A DNA stretch of 64,000 nt, from contig CAWCHK010000014.1 in NCBI GenBank assembly GCA_963795385.1, positions 957,598 through 1,021,597 of the forward strand, written 5' to 3'. Below, one piece after another: positions 26,491 through 36,032 of the stretch; position 1 is the first letter of the stretch; the number at the start of each line of letters is the position of its first letter. The stretch is from CAVURS01 sp963795385. GTDB taxonomy: Bacteria; Actinomycetota; Actinomycetes; Actinomycetales; CAVURS01. Below the pieces are notes generated by a model, which was not told where the DNA came from, did no database searches, and saw nothing but the letters and a program-made list of their open reading frames with translations. The translations under genes were made by a program, and so were the position numbers.

Positions 26491-29400
26491 GAATTCGCCT
26501 TCGTGCCAAGTATCTGTTCGGTCAGTCGCGCCAATCCGTGCAGCGGCACGTCCAACCACGTTGGACGGTTCGCCGCTTCGTAGGCGATCTCGTAGGCTGC
26601 CTTCTCCACGAGGAATAGCTGCAGCAAATCCTGCTCAGCCGCTTCATGTTCGGGGACCAGGACATCACGATAACCTGCCAGGAAAGAGCGGGTTGCCTGT
26701 TCGACGAAGGTTTGCAGGAATGTATCGCGGCTTGGATCAGCAACGTGGGCGTGGCTCGCCACGCTCTTCCTCTGGACCACGGCGGCTGCATAGTCGAACG
26801 AGCGAATCATGCCAGCGACATCACGCAATCGATGATTCTTCGCCCGCCGCTGTTCAATTGGCTTAGCCGGCTCGCCCTCAAAATCGATGATATAGACATC
26901 GCCGTTCGCCACCAGCACCTGGCCGAGATGCAGATCACCATGAATCCGCGTGAGCATCGAACCGACGCCGGACTGCGCGAGTGACCGAACTGCGGCGATA
27001 AGGCTATCACGGGCAGACAACAGACCCACCACAGCTTCCTCGGCACTTGCGTCCCACTGGGTCTGCTGAGCCAACGCATCGAACGCTGCTGTGAGTTGCC
27101 GCTCGGCCTGCGACCGCCACTCACCCGCTGTAGCGGCATCGGCCCTCGCCGGTGCAAACGCCGGATCATCCGAGGCACGCGCCAGGATCGCATGCATCTC
27201 GCCAAGGCGTCGCCCAAGCAGCGTAGCAATGGCATTGTAGTCTTCGTGCTGCTCACTCTCCTCTGGTGTACCTTCAGCAGTTGACGCCAGATCGGACAAC
27301 CCGCGCAACAGGAGATCCAACATCCACGTCCAGGCATCGCCCTGGTTACGAATGAAGCCTTGCGCAATTGCCAGCGAGTGGCGGATGCCTTCTGTATCAA
27401 GCCTGACGATTTCGCCCAGCAGAGGTGCCGTGTTGGCGAAGCCCTGCTCTGTCAAATAACGGCCCATTTCGGCCTCGGGATGTGGTCCGGCAGTGACCCG
27501 GCGGAACAACTTCAACATGGCGACATCGCCAACGATCAGCGAGGAATTCGATTGCTCGGCCGACAGCCAGCTGATTTCGGCGTCAGGCGAAACGCTTATC
27601 TCGGCCATCCGCGACGTTGGCTCGAAGCGAATCTCGCCGTTGTTGGTTTTCACCTTGGCCGAATTTGCCAGGGCAGACATGACCGCCTGCGCAAGCTCAG
27701 GCAGCGCAAAACCATCCGTCAGCAGACCTACGCGGCCGCCACGACGTGCTCTTGCGAGCGCAAGCTGCGTCGGCAGCGGCCCAGTCGGACGATCGTCCCA
27801 GGCAATAGCCAAAGGCAGCAGCCAACGCGCCGTTCCACTTGCAGTCTCTGTCTCGATTTCAGCCAGCAGCATCTCGTTGTCGGATTGCGGCAACAGTTCA
27901 AGCGATGCAAGCCGCACAGCCTGCAACGTCTGGTCTTTCAGGGCAAACCAGCGGCGCTTCGCGAGATAGGCCGGCAGAATCTCGCGCTCAACAATATTAC
28001 GACCAGCAAGCAATCCATCGGCCAGCCGACCGCGCAGGACAATTGTCTGGTATTCTGGCATGGGTTCTGGTGCGGGCGTATGGGCTGTTGGCCAGCCCGC
28101 CTCCTCTTCTGCAAGCAGGAACCAGTAGAAACCAAATGGTGACAACGTGAGCAGGTAGGTAAGTTGGCCGATCGGCGGAAACACCGAGCCGCCATCGAGT
28201 TCGATCGGAGCACGCCCGCTGAACTCCGATAGATCGAGCTCTACTGCCTGCGGCGTGCGCGCCAGATTGGCCACACACAAGATACTGCGACCCTCGTACT
28301 CGCGCAGATAAGCGAGCATCTTGCGGTTCTTCGGATACAGCAGACGGAAGCTGCCCCGTCCGAACGCCTGGTGCTGGCGGCGAACTGCAAGCGCTCGGCG
28401 CATCCATTGCAGCAGGGAATGCTGATCGCCGCTCTGCGCTTCGACGTTCACCGCCTCGTAGCCGTAGAGCGCGTCCATGATCGGTGGCAGCACAAGCCGC
28501 GAAGGATCGGCGCGCGAGAAGCCACCGTTGCGATCGGGTGACCACTGCATTGGCGTGCGGACGCCGTCACGATCACCCAGGTGGATGTTGTCGCCCATGC
28601 CGATTTCGTCGCCGTAGTAGATTACCGGCGTTCCGGGCATGGAGAACAGCAGGTGGTTCAATAGCTCGACGCGCCTGCGGTCATGTTCCAGCAATGGCAG
28701 AAGCCGGCGGCGAATGCCGAGATTGAGACGGGCGCGGCGGTCGGCGGCGTAAGTCTCCCACAGAAAGTCGCGCTCGCTGGTGGTGACCATTTCCAACGTC
28801 AGTTCATCGTGGTTGCGCAGAAAAATCGCCCACTGGCTGTTCGGCGGGATTTCCGGTGTCTGCCGCAGGATGTCGGTGATCGGGAACCGATCTTCGCGCG
28901 CAATTGCCATGTACATGCGCGGCATCAGCGGGAAATGGAATGCCATGTGGCATTCATCATCGTCGCCGAAATAATCCTTGGCGTCTTCTGGCCATTGGTT
29001 GGCCTCTGCGAGCAGCATGCGGTCCGGATAATGCTCATCGAGTTCGCCACGGATTTGCTTCAGGACCGCATGCGTCTCCGGCAGGTTCTCGTTGTTGGTA
29101 CCTTCGCGTTCCACCAGATACGGCACGGCGTCCAGCCGTAGCCCATCGACACCAAGCCCCACCCAGTAGCGCAGAACGGACAGCACCTCCTTCAGCACGC
29201 GCGGGTTATCGAAATTCAGATCAGGCTGATGCGGATAGAACCGGTGCCAGTAATAGGCACCAGCCACTTCGTCCCACGTCCAGTTGGACCGCTCGTGTCA
29301 ATAAAGATGACCCGTGTGCCGGCGTATTTATGGTCATCGTTCGACCAAACATAGAAGTCGCGATACACCGAGCCAGGCTTGGCATGACGCGCCCGCTGGA

Positions 29401-29781
29401 ACCACGGATGCTGATCGGACGTGTGATTGACCACCAGTTCAGTGATCACCCGCATGCCTCGTGCATGCGCCGCGGCGATGAACCGCTTGGCATCGGCCAG
29501 CGTGCCGTAATCGGGGTGCACGCCGCGATAGTCGCTGATGTCGTAGCCATCATCCAGCCGTGGTGACGGATAGAACGGCAGCAGCCAAATCGTATTGACG
29601 CCAAGGTCGGCGATATAGTCCAGCTTGGAGATCAGGCCGGCAAAATCGCCAATGCCGTCGTTGTTCGCGTCAAAGAACGACTTGATGTGGAGTTGATAGA
29701 TGATCGCGTCCTTGTACCACAGATCGGTCTTCGGTCACGGGCGGTCGCACCAGGCGGGGACGAGCAAGGGCGCATCTCCAT
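26487..29781 (-). pseudogene. treS: Trehalose synthase/maltokinase fusion (TreS-Mak), two N-terminal frameshifts
   Basis: Bifunctional protein of about 1,100 residues: a GH13 TreS domain interconverts trehalose and maltose, and a C-terminal maltokinase (Pep2/Mak) phosphorylates maltose to maltose-1-phosphate for GlgE. TreS landmarks: DLWYKDAIIYQLHIKSFFDA, GLGVDGLRLDAVPYL, LLAEANQWPEDAKDY, FLRNHDELTLEMV. Kinase landmarks: RIHGDLHLGQVLV and YIIDFEGEPAKPIEQRRAK. The frame breaks near 29727 (before DLWYKDA) and near 29295 (IFIDT then ERSNWTWDEVAGAYYW); each needs one lost or two gained bases. The ATG at 29781 shares a base with the glgE stop. From 29267 to 26487 the frame is open, 926 codons. Confidence 0.88.
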
Positions 29782-31680
29782 CACACATCTCCTGGTGGTG
29801 CGATCTGCCAGATGGCGAATGGCAGATCGCCGGGATCGAGGCGAATGCGCTGGTATTTGCCGGTCCACACGAAATTGTGCCCGCGCATCAGGTCCGTAGC
29901 GCGCAGCGCCGCGTCGTCCGGCAGTCCCCATTCCCACAGCGGGACCTCGATCAGCCGCCTCCTGCACATTGTGGGGATCGAGGCTGACCGCAACCAGCAC
30001 CATGTCGCGCGCGCCTGGTGCTCGCTTGCCATACAGCAGGATCTGGTCATTTAACGCCGGATAGAAGCTCACTCCAAGATGGCTCTGCAACGCGGGATGC
30101 TGCCCTGCGGATGCGGTTGAGCATGGTGATTTCTGCGACGATATTGCCGGGCGCCGCGAAATCACGCACCCGGATCTCATACTTCTCCGAATTGAGATAT
30201 TCCTCGCGTCCAGGCAGCGGTGCTGGCCTCACAGATCTCGAAGCCCGAATACATCCCCCACAGGCCGGACAGCGTGCACGCCAGCGCCGCGCGGATCAGG
30301 AAGCCGGCACGTCCCGATGTCTGCAGAAATGGCGGATTGATATCCGGCGTATTGACGAAGAAGTTCGGCCGGAAGAAATCGCGCACCGGCGCCGCATTCA
30401 ATTCGGTCAGGTACTCGATGATTTCCTGCTTTTGTGTTGCGCCAGGTGAAGTAGGTGTAGGACTGGGTGAAGCCGATCTTCGCCAGCCGGTACATCAGCT
30501 TCGGCCGCGTGAAGGCCTCGGCAAGGAACAGCACATCGGGATGCCGCCCGCGGATATCGGCGATCATCCACTGCCAAAACGGCAGCGGCTTGGTGTGCGG
30601 GTTGTCCACGCGAAAGATGCGAACACCCTGATCCACCCAGAACTGAATCGACGTCGCGCAACGCCAACCATAGCGCGGGCATTGCGGCTTCGCGCGTAGA
30701 AAGTCGGGATTGACGATGTCCTCGTATTTCTTCGGTGGATTCTCGGCGTAGCGCATGGAGCCGTCGGGCCGCCAGCGGAACCAATCCGTGATGGTCGCGC
30801 AGCCAGGGATGGTCGGGCGAGCACTGGATGGCGAAGTCGAGTGCGATCTCCAGGCCGTTGTTCTTTGCAGCACGCATCAGAGCGACGGAAATCCTCCAAA
30901 TGTGCCGAGTAGTGGATGGATCGCATCGTGTCCGCCATCGGCGACCGCCGATCGCGTATGGGCTGCCGACATCGCCTGGTTCGGCCCGCAATGCATTGTT
31001 GCGACCTTTGCGATTGGTCGTGCCGATTGGATGGATCGGCGGGAAATACAGCACGTCGAAACCCATCGCCCGGATTCGCCGGAAGACGCTGGATGACGTC
31101 GCCAAACGTGCCATGCCGCGCCGGATCGTCGGTCAGCGGAGCGTGGGAACATCTCATACCAGCTGGCGAAGGCAGCCTGCGGCCGATCGACATCGATCTG
31201 ACCTGCCGGCTTATGCCGGGCCAAGAATGGTCGATCATCGGCGACATGCATTGCCTCCGCTGTCTCGGCAGCAAGCAACAGGGCTATCTGGTCGGGAGCG
31301 TCCAACGTCGGCAAACGCCGTGCCATGCCCGACAGCGCGGTCCGTTCTGGGTCCTGCACATGTTCTGCAGCTGCCTGGAGGAGGCGACGGCCTTCCTCGA
31401 TCTCCAGCGTGACAGTCTGGCCAGCCATATGCTTGGCCGAGAGATCGTGGCGGAAGGTGGCCCACTGATCCCACCATGCCTCGACGGTGAACCGATGGCG
31501 GCCAATCCGCGCAGGGGTGAAGCTGGCTTCCCAGCGATCGTTCACCACCGGGTGCATTGCGATACGATGCCAACCCGCTTCGTCCGCCGCGCGCCACAGC
31601 AATTCCGCGGCGAGCACATCGTGGCCGTCTGTGAAAATATCAGCGCTGACCGTAACGCTCTCGCCCACCAGTCGTTTCAC
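29781..31680 (-). pseudogene. glgE: Maltosyltransferase GlgE, catalytic part, shattered by about 13 frameshifts
   Basis: GH13_3 enzyme that elongates alpha-1,4-glucan from alpha-maltose-1-phosphate. Conserved pieces can be read in order by hopping frames: KRLVGESVTVSADIFTDGHD, FASWYEMFPRS, LTDDPARHGTFGDVIQRLP, RIRAMGFDVLYFPPIHPIG, ADGGHDAIHPLLGT, EIALDFAIQCSPDHPWL, WFRWRPDGSMRYAENPPKKY, FRVDNPHTKPLPFW (nucleophile Asp), FLAEAFTRPKLMYRLAKIGF (acid Glu), APVRDFFRPNFFVNTPDINP, PGREEYLNSEKYEIR, HPALQSHLGVSFY and VPLWEWGLPDDAAL, ending at 29781. Breaks occur near 31134, 31084, 30945, 30897, 30885, 30785, 30707, 30700, 30650, 30432, 30205, 30090 and 29960, each consistent with one extra base. The GTG at 31680 overlaps the upstream stop, but the two parts may be one gene. 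Confidence 0.83.
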
Positions 31681-33062
31681 CGCAAACGCCCCGTCAGGGT
31701 ACCTGTGGGCTCGACGGCTTCAACGGCAATTCGCGTTGCGCCAGCGCTGGCCGGATCAAGATCGTTCGCACCGCGATGAGTGATCGGTGTGGTCGGTGAA
31801 TAAGCGAGAACCCGTACCTCACCGGGATCCATCGGTGCGGTCAGAGCATCCGGCGCGTCGATCGGCTCCACCACCGCCAAAGGGGCTCCCGCCTGCGGCG
31901 GCAATGGTGATAGCGATAGATCAACCGGCGCGGCGCGAACTACATCGGGATTGGCCAGTATGAGCATGGCCCGTGCTGCTTCCCGCATGCCGGGCGTGTC
32001 GGCTCGGAGGAGAGCGGTCGCTGGGTCCCGCGGGCTGGTCAGCTGCCGAAGTTCGCCATCCACATCGTGCGCGGCAATCCGGTCCACCAGAGCATTGGCT
32101 TCGGCAATGTCGGCTGTCAGATCGCACGGTGCCTCTGCCTGCGCGCGCTCGAAATCTTCCGGACCACCGAGGGCGGCGTCGAAGCTCCTCCGTGTCGCGA
32201 ACTCGAAACCCATCGGCACGAAGATGCCGCTCGCCGATGCCGCAGCCAGGTGTAGTGCAAACCGATAGGACGCCGGGACGTCACTCCCGGGTGACAGCCG
32301 TGTCGCACGCCGCTCGAAGAACGACGGCTCCGTCGATGCGATGACGGGGGCGATCCGTCGGAGGGTTTCCACTTCCTCCACCAGCCAGCTTGCACGCCCA
32401 TCCCACCATGCGTGCGACGAGCATACATGATCGAAGCCGGCGCCCTCCAGACGCGGCAACGCGGAACGCTCCACGCCCGGGGTCCAGGCCAGAAACCCAC
32501 ATTGTTCCGCTTCGCCGCGCAGCGTGGCGATTACCCGCCGCCACACAGCCTGTGGCACAAGCTGCGGTTGCAGGCAGCGAAATCCATCAACACCACGGCT
32601 TACCCACCGACCGAGGTGATCCAGCCACCAGGCAGCCAACCCTTCGGCAACCTCGGTGCGATCGAGCCGAGCGTAGGCAACGTCCAGGCGGTACGGTGGG
32701 CGCTGCGGGTTGGGCAGTCCACCACATCCGCCCGGGGCAAACCACGCATTTTCGCGCTGGTGGATGGCAGAATCGATCGCCACGCTATCCAGTACAAGGT
32801 CCAGCCACAGCCGTAACCCGTGCCGCGCGGCGTCCGTTGCCATCCGGGCAATGCCATCATCGGCCAACCCTGGCCACTGCAACGCAGGGTGCAGTATTGA
32901 GTGATCTGCGGTGACGAAGATGTCCCCGTTGGCACCGGGTGTAAATGGGGGCGCGACGCAGACAATATCGAACCCCATGGCGCGGCAGCGCGCGAAATGA
33001 CGCGGCCACTCCGACAATGGTCCAGCGACCAGTGGGTGCAGGTGGTAGATCTTTGGTGCCAT
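31677..33062 (-). CDS. Alpha-amylase-like N-terminal domain of GlgE (or separate amylase-like protein), catalytic residues missing
   Basis: 461-codon open frame starting MAPKIYHLHPLVAGPLSEWP. It is a GH13-like TIM barrel: GFDIVCVAPPFTPG, LRLWLDLVLDSVA, RWVSRGVDGFRCLQPQ, FLAWTPGV, AGFDHVCSSHAWWDGRASWL and GIFVPMGFEFATRR. In related proteins the fourth-strand motif is GFRxD and a Glu follows in the acid position; here these are FRCL and AWT, so both catalytic acids are absent. In other alphaproteobacteria GlgE is, to my knowledge, often a ~1,100-residue protein with this domain in front. The junction at ~31694 could be a frame break rather than a real stop: the other frame reads DGAFAVKRLVGES. 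Probably a non-catalytic, glucan-binding or structural module of GlgE. Confidence 0.75.
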   Translation of the reverse strand: MAPKIYHLHPLVAGPLSEWPRHFARCRAMGFDIVCVAPPFTPGANGDIFVTADHSILHPALQWPGLADDGIARMATDAARHGLRLWLDLVLDSVAIDSAIHQRENAWFAPGGCGGLPNPQRPPYRLDVAYARLDRTEVAEGLAAWWLDHLGRWVSRGVDGFRCLQPQLVPQAVWRRVIATLRGEAEQCGFLAWTPGVERSALPRLEGAGFDHVCSSHAWWDGRASWLVEEVETLRRIAPVIASTEPSFFERRATRLSPGSDVPASYRFALHLAAASASGIFVPMGFEFATRRSFDAALGGPEDFERAQAEAPCDLTADIAEANALVDRIAAHDVDGELRQLTSPRDPATALLRADTPGMREAARAMLILANPDVVRAAPVDLSLSPLPPQAGAPLAVVEPIDAPDALTAPMDPGEVRVLAYSPTTPITHRGANDLDPASAGATRIAVEAVEPTGTLTGRLR

Positions 33063-33418
33063 TCCTCGCGTGCTTCCGTTGGCTCAGGCGGCAGGCGGTT
33101 GCATGGGTCGAACGCGTTGGAATGCGGGTGGTGCACCCAGTTTGCGGCAGCCCTGACGGATCTGCTGTAACGATTGTCGCGGCGATCGTTCACTTAGCCG
33201 GGAGCCGCGTGTTAACTCAATTGTCTGTGATCGCAGGGTGTTCTCCATCATCCTGGTGGTAGCGCGGTGTCGGGGCAGCGGTTGCATGGCCACGGGATGA
33301 GCCGGCACAGTCTCATTCCGACCACGACTGTCGTTGGGGATGATGAAGAATGCCTTGAATTGCTGCGGCTTCAATAGGCCGCCTATCGTGAGGCGCAGGT
33401 GATGACAGGGGATTGAGC
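33063..33418. other. Intergenic region between divergent glgE and binding-protein genes
   Basis: About 355 bases between two divergently transcribed units; it should hold the promoters for the alpha-glucan run (leftward) and for the binding-protein gene (rightward). Short open frames here show no recognisable family. I see no convincing -35/-10 pair or palindromic operator by eye. Confidence 0.4.
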
Positions 33419-35011
33419 TTGAAGCGCAGAACAATGCTGGCCGCCGTCTCGGCAGGCGCAGCAGCCATGATCGCCGGCCCTCTGTGCCGGCCAGCAATTG
33501 CCCAAAATACGGCGGCTCGTACAATTCGCTTCGTCCCTCAGGCCAATCTGAGCAGCCCCGACCCAATCTGGACCACGGCCAACGTCACGCGCAACCACGC
33601 GTACATGGTCTGGGATACATTATATGGATTGGACATCGCGCTGCAGCCGCATCCGCAGATGTGTGCTGGCCATGAGGCGTCCGACGATGGGCTGACCTGG
33701 CGCTTCACCCTGCGAGACGGGCTGACGTTCCATGACGGGGAACCGGTTCGCGGAAGCGACTGCATCGCCTCCATTGCCCGATGGAGCAAGCGGGATACAT
33801 TCGGCCAGTTGCTCGCCGCGCGGCTGGGCGACATGACGGTCCTGGATGACAGGCGCTTCCAGATCCGGCTGAGCCGGCCATTCCCGCTGCTGCTGCAATC
33901 GATCGCGGGCAACAACTGCTTCATCATGCCGGAACGGGTCGCCCGGACGGACCCTTTCAAGCAACTGGACGAAATTACCGGCAGCGGACCGTTTCGCTTT
34001 GTGCGCGATGAATGGGTTTCCGGCTCGCTTGCCGTTTACATGCGTTTCGATCGCTATCAGCCGAGGCCCGAGGCGGCGGACTTCAGCGCCGGTGGCAAGA
34101 TTGCGCACGTGGAGCGCGTTGAATGGCGTGTCATGCCTGATCCTGCCACTGCCGGCGCCGCGTTGCAGGCTGGCGAAGTGGACTGGATCGAGCAACCGCT
34201 TATCGACCTACTGCCCCTGCTGCGTCGCAATGAAAACATTCACGTGGCAACCCAGGATCCGTTCGGCGTCATCGGCGTGGTCGTTTTCAACCATTTGCAG
34301 CCGCCGTTCGACAATGTGAAGCTCCGCCGTGCCTTGTTACCAGCGATCGATCAGTCGGAATACGTAGCGGCGGTGATGGGCAATGAGAGCGCCAATGCCA
34401 AGACCGGTGTGGGCGTGTTCACTGCCGGCTCGCCGCTGGCGAACACCGCAGGCCTGGACGTGCTGACCGGTCCGCGGGATATCACTCTGGCGCGCAAGCT
34501 GGTCGCCGAGTCAGGCTATCGCGGCGAGCCTGCCGTACTGCTGTCACCATCGGACTATGCCTCTTTGCAGGCGGTCGCGCAGGTCACCCGCGATGTCTAC
34601 CAGCGGGTCGGCCTGAACGTTGAATATGCCAGTTCGGATTGGGGCACGGTGATCTCACGGCGTGCCAGCAAGGAGCCAGTGGCCAAGGGCGGCTGGAGCA
34701 CGTTCGTCACGACGGCTGATGGATTGGGTCTGGCCAATCCCATCGGCAATAACATGATCCGCGGCGCCGGCGCGAATGGCTGGTTCGGCTGGCCGACAAG
34801 TCCACGCCTGGCGGCGTTGCGCGAGGCATGGTTGGACGCGACTGACGTAGCAACGCAGCTGCGCATCGCGGAAGACATTCAGCGCGTGGAGTGGGACGAG
34901 GTGCCGTATATCCCCGTCGGCCAATGGTCCCTGCCGACTGCCTACCGAACACGCCTGTCAGGGATCTTGCGCAGTCCCTATCCAACGTTCTGGAACGTTG
35001 CCAAGAGTTAG
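33419..35011 (+). CDS. ABC transporter substrate-binding protein, family 5 (peptide/nickel/oligosaccharide type)
   Basis: About 530 residues with an export signal (KRRTMLAAVSAGAAAMIAG ... AIAQ), so periplasmic. Family 5 (DppA/OppA) landmarks: WDTLYGLDIALQPHPQMCAG, WRFTLRDGLTFHDGEPVRGSD, GSGPFRFVRDEWVSG and NVKLRRALLPAIDQSEY. The TTG at 33419 is preferred because AGGGG lies seven bases upstream; the TTG at 33413 is too close to it, and the ATG at 33434 would cut the twin-Arg region. No permease or ATPase genes are nearby, so its transporter partners are elsewhere or it is an orphan receptor. Followed 21 bases later by a CMD-family gene. Confidence 0.88.
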   Translation: MKRRTMLAAVSAGAAAMIAGPLCRPAIAQNTAARTIRFVPQANLSSPDPIWTTANVTRNHAYMVWDTLYGLDIALQPHPQMCAGHEASDDGLTWRFTLRDGLTFHDGEPVRGSDCIASIARWSKRDTFGQLLAARLGDMTVLDDRRFQIRLSRPFPLLLQSIAGNNCFIMPERVARTDPFKQLDEITGSGPFRFVRDEWVSGSLAVYMRFDRYQPRPEAADFSAGGKIAHVERVEWRVMPDPATAGAALQAGEVDWIEQPLIDLLPLLRRNENIHVATQDPFGVIGVVVFNHLQPPFDNVKLRRALLPAIDQSEYVAAVMGNESANAKTGVGVFTAGSPLANTAGLDVLTGPRDITLARKLVAESGYRGEPAVLLSPSDYASLQAVAQVTRDVYQRVGLNVEYASSDWGTVISRRASKEPVAKGGWSTFVTTADGLGLANPIGNNMIRGAGANGWFGWPTSPRLAALREAWLDATDVATQLRIAEDIQRVEWDEVPYIPVGQWSLPTAYRTRLSGILRSPYPTFWNVAKS

Positions 35012-35032
35012 GCACGAGGAAAGGCCAACACG

Positions 35033-35584
35033 ATGAGCCGCCTGCCCCCATTGCAAGTGCACGAGATGACCGGCGAGCAGCGTCGCGTCTATGATGAATT
35101 GATGACTGCCTATGATGGGAAGGTGGCCATCACGCATCTGACATGGCTGCGCAGTCCGGCATTGGCGAGCCAGATCGCGAAGTTCGGCCCGTATATCCGG
35201 CACCAGTGTCTCGATTACCGTAAGCGGGAGATGGCGATCCTGATTGCCGGGCGCGCATGCCACTCACCGGTAGAGTGGTATCTGCATCTGCCGTTCGCCA
35301 GGGAAGCTGGCATCGAGGAGGATATCATCACGGCCCTCGCCGAGCAGCGACGCCCCAATTTCATCCGACCGGAGGACACTGCGCTATATGATTTTGCCAG
35401 CGAGCTACTGCGCGAAGGTCATGCTGTCAGTGACGCAACCTACCAGGCAGCGATGCAGCAGCTTGGCGCAGCTCAGGTCGTGGAGTTGGTGGCGATCACC
35501 GGCTACTACGTGATGATGGCGATGCTGATCGGCGCCTTCCGGTTCGAATTGCCGGAAGGAGTGACACCGGCGTTCATAGACTGA
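35033..35584 (+). CDS. Carboxymuconolactone decarboxylase (CMD/AhpD-like) family protein
   Basis: 183 residues, all-alpha. The CMD core is EMAILIAGRACHSPVEWYLHLPFAREAGI, of which the REMAILIAGRACHSPVEW part carries the conserved Glu, Cys and Glu-Trp-x-x-His pattern; a second helix pair follows with VVELVAITGYYVMMAML. It lacks the CxxC of AhpD, so it is more like the CMD subgroup acting on small carbon substrates, but no reaction can be assigned. It starts 21 bases after the binding-protein gene and is probably co-transcribed with it. Confidence 0.85.
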   Translation: MSRLPPLQVHEMTGEQRRVYDELMTAYDGKVAITHLTWLRSPALASQIAKFGPYIRHQCLDYRKREMAILIAGRACHSPVEWYLHLPFAREAGIEEDIITALAEQRRPNFIRPEDTALYDFASELLREGHAVSDATYQAAMQQLGAAQVVELVAITGYYVMMAMLIGAFRFELPEGVTPAFID

Positions 35585-35639
35585 GATCTGATCGCATGGT
35601 CGCATCGGTGCTGCCGACGGGAGCCGCTGTTAGGGGGAG

Positions 35640-36007
35640 GATTCGCCAACCGCGGCGCGCGGCCGCCAGCGCCTCGGTGAGACTTGTGCTGGCCAGTGGG
35701 CGACTGCAGGGGCGAGCGAAAACCCATCGCGGTTGATGACAAGGATCGCCGATCACGTGATTGCCGCCACCGGCTATCGCGTGGATCTGCGGCGCCTGAA
35801 ATCCTCGATTTTGAGATCCTGAGCGAGATCCGGATGATCGAGAATACGCAGGTCCCGTCCACGCGTTTCGAGACCTCCGTGTCAGGTCTGTTCTTCGTCG
35901 AACCAGTCGCCGCGAACTGCTTTGGTCCGCTGATGCGTTTTGCCTGTGGCAATCGCTTCGTCGCACGCCGGCTTGCGCCGTTTATCGCGAGTCGAACTGC
36001 GCAATAG
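35640..36007 (+). pseudogene. C-terminal remnant of an FAD/NAD(P)-dependent oxidoreductase
   Basis: Only the tail of a flavoprotein can be read, in two or more frames: VRLVLASG, then DHVIAATGYRVDLRRL, then LDFEILSEIRMIENTQVPST and SGLFFVEPVAANCFGPLMRF. The ATGYRVD and GLFFVxPVAANxFGPLMRF motifs are typical of the second dinucleotide-binding half and C-terminus of flavin monooxygenase/lysine-N-hydroxylase-like proteins. No N-terminal FAD-binding domain exists upstream, where the intact CMD gene ends at 35584. This is a genuine truncated remnant and not merely a frame error. Confidence 0.65.
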
Positions 36008-36032
36008 AGCCACAGCTTACCGGGACCGGTGG

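Noticed and set aside
23842..26559. 905-codon open frame covering glgB and part of glgX
   Set aside because: Its last ~230 codons are antisense-like nonsense after the frame break at ~24535; the true GlgB tail lies in another frame and the glgX frame is better.
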